64,000 nt of DNA from NCBI GenBank assembly GCA_020436025.1, contig JAGQYP010000004.1:30027-94026 (forward strand). Direction: 5' to 3'. Every line of letters starts with the position of its first letter. Positions within the stretch are counted from its first letter, which is position 1. Position numbers and translations under genes: made by a program. Shown here one piece after another: positions 19,218 through 28,017 of this stretch. Under the pieces are notes generated by a model. That model was not told the DNA's origin. It ran no database searches and saw only the letters and a program-made list of their open reading frames with translations. This stretch comes from Crocinitomicaceae bacterium (GTDB lineage Bacteria; Bacteroidota; Bacteroidia; Flavobacteriales_D; Crocinitomicaceae).

Positions 19218-20963
19218 ATGAAAAGAATTGTTTTGTTTGGTAGCCTCTTCCTTTTTACCATTGTTTCGTTTGCCAATGAAATTGAGATCCCTTCAAAAAT
19301 TGACAAAGTAAAAGTATTTCTAACTGGTGCTCAAATTGAAAGAAGTGCGAATGTTCAATTGAAAATGGGACGCAATCGGGTAATTATTAAAGGTGTTTCG
19401 GCGAAGTTAGATGAAAAGAGCATTCAGGTTCGATTTGCAGAATCCATTAAATTGATGTCGGTAAGTACAGAAATCGATTACGACATTTTTGAGGGGAAAG
19501 AAGGTAAAATTGGGCAGTTAAATGACTCTTTAAAATTCATTGAGTCCAAAATTCAAGGTTTAAGTGATACACGTTCTGCTATTTATGCAGAAAAGGAAAT
19601 CCTAACCAAAAATCAGAAATTGAATGGAGATAATGCCAATGTATCGGTAGAGCAACTCGAAAAAGCGGCTGATTTTTACAGAAAGCGCATGGAAAAAATC
19701 AACAAGGAGTTGACCGATATCAAAAATGAAACCAATGCACTCAATGACAAAATGTGGATGTTGAAGCAGAAATTAGACGATCTCAATTTTCAAGAATCCA
19801 CTAGAAGCAATCAAATCATCATGATTTTGGATACCAAACAATCTTTGAAAGCCAATTTAGCCATAGAGTATTTTGTTTCCGGATGTGGATGGGAACCCAA
19901 CTATGATTTACATGCTTCTGACTTAAGTGGAAAAATCAAAATGTTCTACAAAGCCAAAGTTTTCAATGATACAGGAAATGACTGGGATGGAGTAGAGATG
20001 ATTTTGTCTACTGGAAACCCTAATTTAAGTGCCACTTTTCCAGAATTGTCTCCATGGTATTTAAGCTATTTGAATTATGTGGAGGATAAATCCAAATTGA
20101 ATGCGCAAAAAAGAGGAGATGTGAATTATTACATTCCTGATAATACGGTAAACTGGGACATGGTCGTTGAAGACAATGAAAAGAAAGTAGTACAACTTCA
20201 AAGTGAATTGAGCAATTATAATGGTTACTTCAATGACGTACCCTTGAATTTTGAACAAAGACAACAGTATTTTAAAAAACCAGCCAAACCCAATGTGGCT
20301 TATAGAACAGTGGAAGTTTCTCATTTGAGCAGTGAGTTTGAAATCGAGGAAAAATATTCGATTCCATCCGACAAAAAACCTTATTTAGTGGAAATCAAGG
20401 AACACGATCTTTCAGGAACTTTTGATTATGTGGCTATTCCTAAAATGGAGAGAGATGCCTTTTTGTTGGCTCAAATTCCAGGTTGGGAACAATTGGATAT
20501 TGTACCTGGTCCAACCAAAGTTTATTTTGACGGAACCTATGTAGGAGAAAGTTATATCGACACAAGAAATGTAGAAGATACTTTAGGTTTATCCTTTGGT
20601 AGAGATTCTAAGATCATTACAAATAGAAAGTTGCTTTCTGAATTTTCAAATAAAAAGATCGTTGGAAATAACAGAAAGGATAGCTATACCTATGAGTTAA
20701 CGATTAAAAACACCAGAAACGTTGAGGTAGAGATGGAAGTTCATGATCAGATTCCAGTTTCTCAGGATAGCGACATTTCAGTAACTGCGGATGAACTTTC
20801 GTCAGGAATTTTGGAAGATGTAACGGGGATTGTTTCCTGGAAAATCAAACTGGCTCCAAATGAGTCTAAGAAGTTCAGAATCTCTTTTACTCTCAAGTAT
20901 CCAAAAGATAAAAAAGTACAAGTGCGGTCATTCAGAAAAATGAGTGCCCCAAGATTTTTATAA
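19218..20963 (+). CDS. MuiA family protein (DUF4140/DUF4139), first tandem copy
   Basis: A 581-residue exported protein of the mucoidy-inhibitor MuiA family. Residues 1-19 are a signal peptide (cleavage after SFA). The N-terminal DUF4140 region contains VKVFLTGAQIERSANV. A charged helical/coiled-coil region covers about residues 95-200. The C-terminal DUF4139 beta-rich domain includes YFVSGCGWEPNYDL, LSTGNPNLSATFPELSPW and the ending RISFTLKYPKDKKVQVRSF. Function is poorly known; the name comes from suppression of mucoid phenotype. A closely related gene of exactly the same length follows after 51 nt, clearly a tandem duplication. Confidence 0.85.
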   Translation: MKRIVLFGSLFLFTIVSFANEIEIPSKIDKVKVFLTGAQIERSANVQLKMGRNRVIIKGVSAKLDEKSIQVRFAESIKLMSVSTEIDYDIFEGKEGKIGQLNDSLKFIESKIQGLSDTRSAIYAEKEILTKNQKLNGDNANVSVEQLEKAADFYRKRMEKINKELTDIKNETNALNDKMWMLKQKLDDLNFQESTRSNQIIMILDTKQSLKANLAIEYFVSGCGWEPNYDLHASDLSGKIKMFYKAKVFNDTGNDWDGVEMILSTGNPNLSATFPELSPWYLSYLNYVEDKSKLNAQKRGDVNYYIPDNTVNWDMVVEDNEKKVVQLQSELSNYNGYFNDVPLNFEQRQQYFKKPAKPNVAYRTVEVSHLSSEFEIEEKYSIPSDKKPYLVEIKEHDLSGTFDYVAIPKMERDAFLLAQIPGWEQLDIVPGPTKVYFDGTYVGESYIDTRNVEDTLGLSFGRDSKIITNRKLLSEFSNKKIVGNNRKDSYTYELTIKNTRNVEVEMEVHDQIPVSQDSDISVTADELSSGILEDVTGIVSWKIKLAPNESKKFRISFTLKYPKDKKVQVRSFRKMSAPRFL

Positions 20964-21014
20964 ATGAATTGTAGTCATTTGGTGTTTTAAAATGTTCTAC
21001 TAAAAAAGATAAGT

Positions 21015-22760
21015 ATGAAAACTATATTCGTTGTATTCCTTTCCTTCTTCACCTTCAATTCCTTTGCTTCAGATATCATTGGCAAATCGAAGATTGAAAA
21101 GGTCAAGATTTTCCTAACTGGGGCCCAAATTGAGCGCACCTCTAAAGTAAGTTTAAAAACAGGTCGAAACAGAGTGGTATTGCCAGACATCAGTGCGAAA
21201 CTGGATGAGAAAAGTATACAGGTTCGATTTCAGGAAGAAATGAAATTGATGTCGGTGAGCACGGAATTGGATTTTTCCATTTTTGAAGGAAAAGAAGGGA
21301 AAATTGGAGAATTGAATGATTCTTTAAAATTCGTGGAAGGAAGAATTCAGGATTTGAATGATGTGAAATCGGCCATAGATTCTGAGAAAGAGTTGCTTAA
21401 TAAGAACAAAGAGCTTGGAGGCAACAACTCGAATTTGACGGTAGAAGAAATCGAAAAAGCAGCCAATTTTTACAGAAAAAGAATGGAAAAGATTAATAAA
21501 GAGCTGACAGATATTCGCAATCAAATCAATGGATTAAATAAGAAAAAATGGCTTTTGCAATCGAAATTGGATGTTTTAAATTTCAAAGAATCAACCAAAA
21601 GCAACCAAATCATCATCATTTTAGATTCTAAAAAAGAGCAAACAGTAAATCTTGATATTGAGTATTTTGTATCAGGCTGTGGATGGGAACCCAATTACAA
21701 TTTAAGTGCAAAGGATTTGAGTGGGAAAATCACAATGGAATACAAAGCCAAAGTTTTTAATGACACAGGGAATGACTGGGAGAATGTAGAAATGATCTTG
21801 TCGACCGGAAATCCTAATTTAAGTGCAACATTTCCAGAGTTATCTCCTTGGTATTTGAACTATCAGACTTACATCCAAACCAAAGGAAAAGTAGCTTCTA
21901 ATAAAGACAGAGGTGAGAAAAATTATTATATCCCGGAGAACAACATGAATTGGGATATGGTGGTAGTCAACAATGAAAATAAGGTAAGAGAAATCCAGCA
22001 GGAAGTTCAGATGAATGCGAGATACTACGATAACATTCCAAAAGGCGGTGAACAAAGACAAGTGTTTTTAGGAAAAAAGCCAAATCAAACGAATGTAGTT
22101 TATCGAACTATTGAAGTATCTCATTTAAGCACAGAATTTGAGATCAAGGAGTCTTACACCATTCCATCGGATCGAAATCCTTATTTGGTGGACATCAAGG
22201 AACATGAATTGAATTGCACATTTGAGTACGTTGCCGTTCCAAAAATGGAGAAAGATGCCTTTTTGCTGGCTCAGATTCCAGGATGGGAAAGTTTGGATTT
22301 GATTCCAGGTCCAACTCGAGTGTATTTTGACGGAACCTATGTTGGAGAAAGTTGGATTGATACTCGAAACGTTGAAGACACCCTAGGACTTTCATTTGGA
22401 AGAGATTCAAAAATTATGGTAAGTCGTGAGTTGCTAACTGAATTCTCCAATAAGAAGGTTATAGGAAATAATAGAAAAGACAGCTATACTTATGAAATAA
22501 CTGTCAAAAATACGCGTAATAATGCAATAGAGTTGGATTTACACGATCAAGTTCCCATTTCTCAGGATAGCGAGATTTCTGTTGTGGTAGATGAGATCTC
22601 TTCTGCAAATAAGGAAGAAGAAACTGGAATCTTGACCTGGAAAGTAAAATTAGGTCCGAATGAAAGTAAAAAGTACCGAATTTCGTTCACATTAAAATAC
22701 CCTAAAAACAAGAAGGTTCAAGTGAGATCCTTCAGAACAATTTCTTGTCCTAGTTTTTAG
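21015..22760 (+). CDS. MuiA family protein (DUF4140/DUF4139), second tandem copy
   Basis: A 581-residue paralogue of the preceding gene, colinear over its whole length with no large indel; most differences lie in the coiled-coil (residues 95-200) and in a loop around residues 290-350. Residues 1-18 are a signal peptide ending in SFA. The same DUF4140 (VKIFLTGAQIERTSKV) and DUF4139 (YFVSGCGWEPNYNL) motifs are present, including the single conserved Cys in SGCGW. The two copies have diverged enough that both have probably been kept by selection. The transcript ends at a terminator hairpin just downstream. Confidence 0.85.
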   Translation: MKTIFVVFLSFFTFNSFASDIIGKSKIEKVKIFLTGAQIERTSKVSLKTGRNRVVLPDISAKLDEKSIQVRFQEEMKLMSVSTELDFSIFEGKEGKIGELNDSLKFVEGRIQDLNDVKSAIDSEKELLNKNKELGGNNSNLTVEEIEKAANFYRKRMEKINKELTDIRNQINGLNKKKWLLQSKLDVLNFKESTKSNQIIIILDSKKEQTVNLDIEYFVSGCGWEPNYNLSAKDLSGKITMEYKAKVFNDTGNDWENVEMILSTGNPNLSATFPELSPWYLNYQTYIQTKGKVASNKDRGEKNYYIPENNMNWDMVVVNNENKVREIQQEVQMNARYYDNIPKGGEQRQVFLGKKPNQTNVVYRTIEVSHLSTEFEIKESYTIPSDRNPYLVDIKEHELNCTFEYVAVPKMEKDAFLLAQIPGWESLDLIPGPTRVYFDGTYVGESWIDTRNVEDTLGLSFGRDSKIMVSRELLTEFSNKKVIGNNRKDSYTYEITVKNTRNNAIELDLHDQVPISQDSEISVVVDEISSANKEEETGILTWKVKLGPNESKKYRISFTLKYPKNKKVQVRSFRTISCPSF

Positions 22761-22781
22761 ATCAAACAAACACACACAAAC

Positions 22782-22812
22782 GAGTCCGGGCATTGCGTTC
22801 GGACTTTTTTTG
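22782..22812 (+). terminator. Terminator of the MuiA pair
   Basis: AGTCCG (22783-22788) pairs with CGGACT (22800-22805) and is followed by a seven-T run. It lies 23 nt after the second MuiA stop codon. Confidence 0.75.
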
Positions 22813-22889
22813 TTCTTTTGGATCTACCCGACCTAACTCCAAAAGAGTAAGATAAATCCAAGTCAGTGAGCTGAAACCAACCACATACA

Positions 22890-22923
22890 AACAAAAAACC
22901 CCGACATCGCTGCCGAGGTTTTT
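22890..22923 (-). terminator. Terminator of the TonB-like gene
   Basis: Read on the minus strand, AACCTCGGC and GTCGGGGTT form a hairpin with a six-nt loop and are followed by a run of T. It lies about 40 nt beyond the TonB-like gene's stop codon. The structure is nearly symmetrical, so it could also stop plus-strand transcripts. Confidence 0.7.
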
Positions 22924-22959
22924 GTCAAATTTTTCTGTGTATTAATCAAGGTTTATATT

Positions 22960-23667
22960 TTAGTGCAATACAAATTTTATTGGAATGGTGAAACGCACTC
23001 TCACTTTCTTTCCTCTTTGTTCACCTGGATTCCATTTTGGCATTTTCTGAACCACATCCATCGCAGCTTCATTTAATCCATATTGAAGAGTTTGGCGAAG
23101 GATCTTAACGTTTGAAATAGATCCATCCTTTTCAACTACAAAAGATACATAAGCCGTACCTTGCTCTCCCATCTCTTTAGCTAAAAAAGGATAATCCACA
23201 TTTTTAGAGATAAACTCCATCATGGCTTTATCCCCTCCAGGATAGGATGGCATAACTTGGGCCCATGACTCAATCACATCCAAATCTTCTGTTTTGGGAC
23301 CTGGATCTCCGATATTACCAAAATCAATAACGTCAATGTTTGGATCTACAATATTATTGTTTGTAATCGTTACGTTATTGTTGTTATTGGCATTGTTGTC
23401 TATTACAACCGTTTCAATAATTTGAGGAATTTGTGGCGCCGGCGGTTGAAGTCGCTGAGGTTTTGGCTCCGGTAATTCAGTGAGCATTTCTTCCTCAATC
23501 ACATGCGCTTCTTCCTCTAGGTAATTCTTAGCATATTTGTTCTTAACTGTCAGCGTTTTCCATTCGAAAGCAGCTAAGGATAAGCTACTTACGAGAATCA
23601 ACCCCGCTGAAAAAAAGGCCATACGATTCTTCTCCAAGCTAATGCTTGATTTTTTCTTTTCGATCAT
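22960..23667 (-). CDS. TonB-like energy transducer
   Basis: A 235-residue protein with one N-terminal membrane helix (about residues 16-34), a Pro-rich periplasmic linker (LPEPKPQRLQPPAPQIPQI), an Asn-rich stretch and a C-terminal TonB domain beginning near VMPSYPGGDKAMMEF and containing TAYVSFVVEKDGSISNV and NEAAMDVVQKMPKWNPG. It would couple the inner-membrane proton-motive force (with ExbB/ExbD) to an outer-membrane receptor. No exbBD or TonB-dependent receptor gene lies next to it, so it is an orphan copy, as is common in Bacteroidota. The Asn-rich linker segment is low complexity. Confidence 0.9.
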   Translation of the reverse strand: MIEKKKSSISLEKNRMAFFSAGLILVSSLSLAAFEWKTLTVKNKYAKNYLEEEAHVIEEEMLTELPEPKPQRLQPPAPQIPQIIETVVIDNNANNNNNVTITNNNIVDPNIDVIDFGNIGDPGPKTEDLDVIESWAQVMPSYPGGDKAMMEFISKNVDYPFLAKEMGEQGTAYVSFVVEKDGSISNVKILRQTLQYGLNEAAMDVVQKMPKWNPGEQRGKKVRVRFTIPIKFVLH

Positions 23668-23909
23668 AATTAAAATGTTTATTGATTAATACACTTTACT
23701 TATTTCAAACCCCGTGCCAAAATCAGTTTGAGAGTGAAAAGTGAGTTTGATGGATGTTTGATTTATACCAATAAAACTCTTTATTTAAGCGGATTATTAT
23801 CTAAGTGTTTTATAGAATTCCTGAATTTTCTACAAGTCTATCGAAAACAAAAAAGGGCAGAAAAGCTCTACCCCAATTATTAATTTTTCATTATTAATTC
23901 TTAATTGAA

Positions 23910-25199
23910 TCAGTCCATCATCTTTCCTTTAAGCATCTTGTTCCAATAGATGAATGGTAGACCGTATTTTTTTAATAGCCACATGGTCCATTTTTCTCTA
24001 CTTGTATCTACAAATTTTGAAAGTAATGGGTCGCTCATTCTTTTTCCACCATAACCGAATTCAGCTAAAAGCATTCTTCCTTTCCCTGTAACTAGCGGAC
24101 AAGAAGAATAACCGTTATAATGATGACTTGTTATTGGTTTTCCGTCGATTAAAGCCAGAATATTATCCACTACTACAGGAGCCTGTTTTCTAATCGCTGC
24201 CCCAGTTCTTGCGGTAGGAACTGCAATAGTATCACCAACTCCAAATACGTTTGAGTAATCCGGATTTTGCATGGTAAATTGATCCACTTTCATCCAACCT
24301 TTATCTGGTCCATCTTGATGAGCCAATTTTGATTTCTGAACCCATTCAAAAGCTCTTTGCGGTGGAGCCAAATGACAAACTTCACAATCAATCACTTTCA
24401 ATCCATCTTCGGTTTCTGTCTCCTTAATTTCATTATTTGGATCATTCATGGTAATCGGTCCACCATCTGCATTTTCTGTTTTCGTTTGCTTGTAATAAGC
24501 TTTTTTGTTTGGCCCATCAATCTTCACTAAGGAATAGGCATGCTTCAATACAATTCCTCTTTCCTCATTAATCTCATACAATCTCGTTTTGAAAGGTTCC
24601 ACACCAAAACAAATTCCTCCAGGGAAGGCATAAATTACCTTTGCTCCATGATTAAGAATACTTTTCTTATTCAATCTATCTGAAACCAAATAAGCCACTT
24701 TTTGCGGTGCTCCTGGACATTTCAATGGAGTATCTGGGAAAGTGAACAAACCATTTCCACTTTTAAAATTCATCAAAACTTCTTTCGCATATAGAGGATC
24801 AGTGTATACAGAGCAAACATTGTTTTTACCCAGAGTTTCGGCTAAACCTTCCACTAAATCTGGTCTGTTTTGCAAACCTGGAGACATCACTAAATAATCA
24901 TAGGAAACGGTATCCCCAGAAGCCAATTTTACCTGGTTGTTATCAGGGTCAAGTTCAGCTACTTTATCTTTAATCCATTTAGCCCCTTTTGGAATATATT
25001 TTTCCATAGGTCGCTTGGTTTTTTCATAATCGTAAACATCTGCCGAAACCAAAGTCCATGCAGGTTGGTAATAATGAAAATCAGCAGGATCAATGATTGC
25101 AATATCTAGATTTTTTCTTTTTCTAAGAGCATTTGCTGCCACCATGATTCCCCCAGAACCAGCACCAACAATTACAATTTGATGTTTTGTATTAGCCAT
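23910..25199 (-). CDS. sqr: Sulfide:quinone oxidoreductase, type II-like
   Basis: A 429-residue FAD enzyme that oxidises sulfide (or hydrosulfide) and reduces quinone at the inner membrane. FAD-binding GAGSGG is at residues 12-17 and the second flavin motif GVGDT is near residue 320. Two cysteines occupy the redox positions of the mitochondrial-type enzyme: Cys161 in PLKCPGAPQK and Cys367 in YSSCPLVTGKGR, the latter segment closely resembling human SQOR around its catalytic Cys. An extra DCEVCH pair lies near residue 275. The amphipathic C-terminus (KWTMWLLKKYGLPFIYW) suits monotopic membrane attachment. No signal peptide. The promoter region holds a perfect 15-bp palindrome, and the next gene upstream encodes a hemerythrin-like protein. 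Confidence 0.85.
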   Translation of the reverse strand: MANTKHQIVIVGAGSGGIMVAANALRKRKNLDIAIIDPADFHYYQPAWTLVSADVYDYEKTKRPMEKYIPKGAKWIKDKVAELDPDNNQVKLASGDTVSYDYLVMSPGLQNRPDLVEGLAETLGKNNVCSVYTDPLYAKEVLMNFKSGNGLFTFPDTPLKCPGAPQKVAYLVSDRLNKKSILNHGAKVIYAFPGGICFGVEPFKTRLYEINEERGIVLKHAYSLVKIDGPNKKAYYKQTKTENADGGPITMNDPNNEIKETETEDGLKVIDCEVCHLAPPQRAFEWVQKSKLAHQDGPDKGWMKVDQFTMQNPDYSNVFGVGDTIAVPTARTGAAIRKQAPVVVDNILALIDGKPITSHHYNGYSSCPLVTGKGRMLLAEFGYGGKRMSDPLLSKFVDTSREKWTMWLLKKYGLPFIYWNKMLKGKMMD

Positions 25200-25216
25200 G
25201 TTTTATAAATTTTTGG

Positions 25217-25252
25217 ACACTGCAAATTATGAATCTTCTTTGATAATCAAAG
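25217..25252 (-). promoter_or_regulatory. sqr promoter with 15-bp palindromic operator candidate
   Basis: On the minus strand ATAATTTG (25230-25223) resembles a -7 box and TTTG (25251-25248) lies 17 nt upstream. The perfect palindrome CTTTGATAATCAAAG (25238-25252) overlaps the -33 element, a position suited to a transcription factor. Half-sites TTGAT/ATCAA recall Fnr/Crp-family sites, but the central spacing is 1 nt instead of 4. Confidence 0.4.
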
Positions 25253-25344
25253 TGATAATTATTACAGAAGTCCATGATACTTATCAAAAGCAGCTAAAAT
25301 AAACCACTTTTCAAGTGAAAGGGATTAAGGAATTGTTATTTTTT

Positions 25345-25992
25345 CTATCCTCTAATTGCTTTTTCTAAATCTAAAGCCTTTGGAATCAATACTTTTTCTT
25401 CCAATTCAGAATGAAAATGAAGGTCTTTTTCGAAGTTTTCCAAATGATCCATCAACATTCTAAATTGAGATTCCGCATTTTTTGGAACAGGAAATTCATT
25501 GATGGCTCGACGCACAATTTTCACATCTGTTTCTGTATCCGAATGCTGATCGTGAAAGGTGGAAAGCAAATAGCGGTCGCATAATTTTAATAGAGCGAGG
25601 TTTTCAAATGCACCATTTTCTATGTCTACCAAGGTTTGTACGTAAGGGATTATTTGCTGATCCTCTAAATCCAAATGTTCTTTGAACTCTCTGTAGTATT
25701 TATGAAAAAAGTGATTTAAGATCAAAGTGGAAGGATGCATCTGACCAAAAGAGTTGCACAGAGAATGAATCAACATGGAAATTTCAGGTAGTTTTTTTTC
25801 CGTGTAAAATCGATGAGAAAGCACTACATAATTCAATAACTCCACCAAACTACAATTCTGTAACAGAGGTAGAGAAATAGTTCCGGAATGAATATAATCT
25901 TCAAATCCTTTTTCAATAAATTCAGCTACTTCCAATTCGTATGAAAGGTTATTGCGCTGGGTGATGTAATCTGTCAATCTTTCCTGATTCAT
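25345..25992 (-). CDS. Hemerythrin-like domain protein
   Basis: A 215-residue all-helical protein with a C-terminal hemerythrin HHE cation-binding region: histidines and acidic residues recur in ILNHFFHKYYREFKEHLDLEDQQIIPYV, LLSTFHDQHSD and LMDHLENFEKDLHFHSELEEKVLIP (shown here by their key His/Glu pattern). This resembles the RIC/YtfE/ScdA group (di-iron proteins repairing iron-sulfur centres after nitrosative or oxidative damage), though the N-terminal ScdA cysteine domain is absent. Oxygen, nitric oxide or sulfide sensing are alternatives. It lies upstream of sqr on the same strand, separated by 145 nt that contain a separate sqr promoter. Confidence 0.75.
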   Translation of the reverse strand: MNQERLTDYITQRNNLSYELEVAEFIEKGFEDYIHSGTISLPLLQNCSLVELLNYVVLSHRFYTEKKLPEISMLIHSLCNSFGQMHPSTLILNHFFHKYYREFKEHLDLEDQQIIPYVQTLVDIENGAFENLALLKLCDRYLLSTFHDQHSDTETDVKIVRRAINEFPVPKNAESQFRMLMDHLENFEKDLHFHSELEEKVLIPKALDLEKAIRG

Positions 25993-26002
25993 GACTATAT
26001 GC

Positions 26003-26046
26003 TTTTGATCAAAAACAAAATTGTTGATTCTCTAAGGCTTTGTCAA
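26003..26046 (-). promoter_or_regulatory. Promoter and palindrome before the hemerythrin-like gene
   Basis: On the minus strand TTG (26046-26044), a 20-nt spacer and CAATTTTG (26023-26016) form a Bacteroidota-type promoter. The perfect 12-bp palindrome TTTTGATCAAAA (26003-26014) lies over the expected transcription start, a typical repressor position. It shares the TTTGAT/ATCAAA half-site sequence with the palindrome before sqr. Confidence 0.35.
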
Positions 26047-26157
26047 TACCGAAAAAAAGGTATTCTGATAAAAGTTTTAAAAAGTGTAAGGTGAACAAAT
26101 CCAATCCGTCTTTGTTATTAAGTAAAATCAAGTTAGTAGTTGTAATTAGAGTAGAGT

Positions 26158-26188
26158 AAAAGGTCGTCAGGAGTGGCGGCCTTTTTTT
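26158..26188 (+). terminator. Orphan intrinsic terminator
   Basis: AAAAGGTCGTC (26158-26168) pairs over 11 bp (two G-T wobbles) with GGCGGCCTTTT, loop AGGAGT, then continues as a seven-T run (26182-26188). No plus-strand gene lies upstream: the hemerythrin-like gene runs the other way from 25992. It may end an unannotated small RNA, but I found no good promoter for one. Confidence 0.6.
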
Positions 26189-26238
26189 CAATTCTTATTG
26201 TTTGCGGAAATCCGTAATTTTCTTGAAAGCCTCTTCCC

Positions 26239-26246
26239 TAACTTTG
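26239..26246 (+). promoter_or_regulatory. -7 box 4 nt before the lipoprotein start
   Basis: TAACTTTG matches TAnnTTTG exactly and ends 4 nt before the ATG at 26251, implying a leaderless or nearly leaderless mRNA. No -33 TTTG is visible at the usual spacing. Confidence 0.4.
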
Positions 26247-26250
26247 AAGA

Positions 26251-26892
26251 ATGAAAATTTATGCATTATTATTTATTGTACTACTAAGTACCTCATGTAC
26301 CAAAAGGAGGAGTGTTCGAATAAGTGTTTATAATCCTATTACAGGAGAGCGATATGAGAATATTCATGGAGGATTGTCAGAAAGGAAAAAAGATGGAATT
26401 TTTTTAGGCTTGTACAACAACTCCAAATGGCAAACAGTAGAAAATTTTGTCACCGATATAAATGGTGAAGCGGGGTTTACCTATAAATTTCTCCACAATC
26501 ATGCATATTTCGCATTTATCGAATATTCTAAAGATGAATTTGAACTCTACAAAATAAATAGCCAGATCGCTTATTCTCAAAAGGCCAAATTTGGTTATGC
26601 TGAATTTCAATTGATTCCTCTAGCAAAAATTAAATTAAATATTCGAAATGTAAATTGTCAAGGAGCGCAGGATACGATGAAATTATATCGAGTTTTTCAG
26701 CTGGATTCTGATTCTGGTAACCCTCAAAATTTCTATGGTTGCTATGATTTTATGGCAAACTATTATTCCAAAATAAAAATGGGAGAGTGGAGATATGAAT
26801 GGGAAGTGATTCGAAATGGAATATCAACTTTTCACGATACCACATTCTATTTAAATGAAAATGATTCTATTGAAGTGAATATTTTTTACTGA
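26251..26892 (+). CDS. Predicted lipoprotein, unknown function
   Basis: A 213-residue protein with a lipoprotein signal peptide: hydrophobic core YALLFIVLL and lipobox STSC, lipidated Cys16. The mature part is beta-rich with no family I recognise; the first mature segment (VRISVYNPITGERYENI) recalls a small beta-sandwich such as those found in carboxypeptidase-regulatory-like domains. It is probably anchored in the outer or inner membrane facing the periplasm. It has its own promoter box and is followed by the YHYH gene, which also has its own promoter, so the two are likely separate transcription units. Confidence 0.7.
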   Translation: MKIYALLFIVLLSTSCTKRRSVRISVYNPITGERYENIHGGLSERKKDGIFLGLYNNSKWQTVENFVTDINGEAGFTYKFLHNHAYFAFIEYSKDEFELYKINSQIAYSQKAKFGYAEFQLIPLAKIKLNIRNVNCQGAQDTMKLYRVFQLDSDSGNPQNFYGCYDFMANYYSKIKMGEWRYEWEVIRNGISTFHDTTFYLNENDSIEVNIFY

Positions 26893-26898
26893 AACAAA

Positions 26899-26906
26899 TA
26901 ATTTTG
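26899..26906 (+). promoter_or_regulatory. -7 box of the YHYH gene
   Basis: TAATTTTG fits TAnnTTTG exactly, 7 nt after the lipoprotein stop codon. Transcription would start near 26911, giving a 40-nt leader to the ATG at 26951. It overlaps an in-frame GTG at 26906, arguing against that codon as the start. Confidence 0.45.
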
Positions 26907-26950
26907 TGAGGGCTGCCCCTATAAAAAACGTCAAAGTGCAAAATCACATT

Positions 26951-27889
26951 ATGAAAAACAAAGGACTTCTTTTCTTTCTACTTGCGTTTACACTCACTTC
27001 CATCACTTTTCCATTTATGTTGGAAGATGCACCATCTCATGAAAATCATCTTTTGTATAAGGAGCTTGACTATCTCAAGTCCTATTCCATTGAGGATTCT
27101 GTTTTTGGAACCAAGACCTATGTGACTCTGACCGAAACCAAGCGAATCATGAAAACCAATGCCTTGCCAAATCACAAAACAGGTAAGTTTCCCAATGCAG
27201 GAAATCCCAATAAAATTTCGGCTCAGCAGATGACTTATGAATTTCCATTGAAACCAAAACGAATGGACAAACCAAGATGGGCCAGAGAACCGGGAATTGC
27301 TTTAAATGGAGTTAAGTTTGAGCCAGAAACAGCTGAAAGATTTGTTTGTGAAACTGGAGAAGTCTATAAAATTGAAGCGTTTCAGGATTTAGTGAATTTA
27401 GGATTGGATTTCAATAATGCCCATGTACAACCTACCGGAGCTTATCATTATCATGGTGTACCAAGTGAATTGATCAAAGTTTTGGATAAGGGAGAAGATT
27501 TGATTTTAGTTGGATTTGCCAAAGATGGTTTTCCAATGTATTACAGTAAAAGTGGGAAATACAAGCCAAGTTATCAGCTTTCAGAAAAAAATAGAACCGG
27601 AGATGTTTGTAGCTATCGCAACCCCAAAAATAGAATCGATAAAAATTTAAACAATACTCAACCAGACGGAACATTTGTATCGGATTGGGAATACGTAAAA
27701 GGAAAAGGAGATCTGGATGAATGCAACGGGATAGAAATCAATGGAGAATATGTGTACCTAATCACCAAAGAATATCCTTTTGTGGGTCGCTGTTTGATGG
27801 GAGAATTTAAGGAAGAAAGACCCAAAGGACCACCTCCTGGAATGAGACCACACGGACATCCGCATGGTCCGCCACCGCAACATCGTTGA
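26951..27889 (+). CDS. Exported YHYH domain protein
   Basis: A 312-residue protein starting at ATG 26951, with a signal peptide (KNKGLLFFLLAFTLTSITF). The signature YHYH occurs in HVQPTGAYHYHGVP in the middle of the protein, preceded by the conserved GIALNGVKFEPETAE and followed by LVGFAKDGFPMYY and the late CNGIEINGEYVYLITKEYPFVGRC. This is the YHYH family, exported proteins of unknown biochemical function; the His cluster suggests metal binding. The C-terminal tail is Pro/His/Gly-rich (HGHPHGPPPQHR), a second possible metal-binding segment. The reading frame extends 15 codons upstream to a GTG inside the promoter, which I reject as start. Confidence 0.85.
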   Translation: MKNKGLLFFLLAFTLTSITFPFMLEDAPSHENHLLYKELDYLKSYSIEDSVFGTKTYVTLTETKRIMKTNALPNHKTGKFPNAGNPNKISAQQMTYEFPLKPKRMDKPRWAREPGIALNGVKFEPETAERFVCETGEVYKIEAFQDLVNLGLDFNNAHVQPTGAYHYHGVPSELIKVLDKGEDLILVGFAKDGFPMYYSKSGKYKPSYQLSEKNRTGDVCSYRNPKNRIDKNLNNTQPDGTFVSDWEYVKGKGDLDECNGIEINGEYVYLITKEYPFVGRCLMGEFKEERPKGPPPGMRPHGHPHGPPPQHR

Positions 27890-28017
27890 TCCCAATTAGG
27901 TTGATCGGCATCATTTTTTTAACTATTTTCAGAGCCAAATAACCAACAAGCATTTGTACAAAATGGTGGAGTCCTAATCTTTTCCTTTTGAAAATTCTTG
28001 TTATTAAAAAACTGTAA

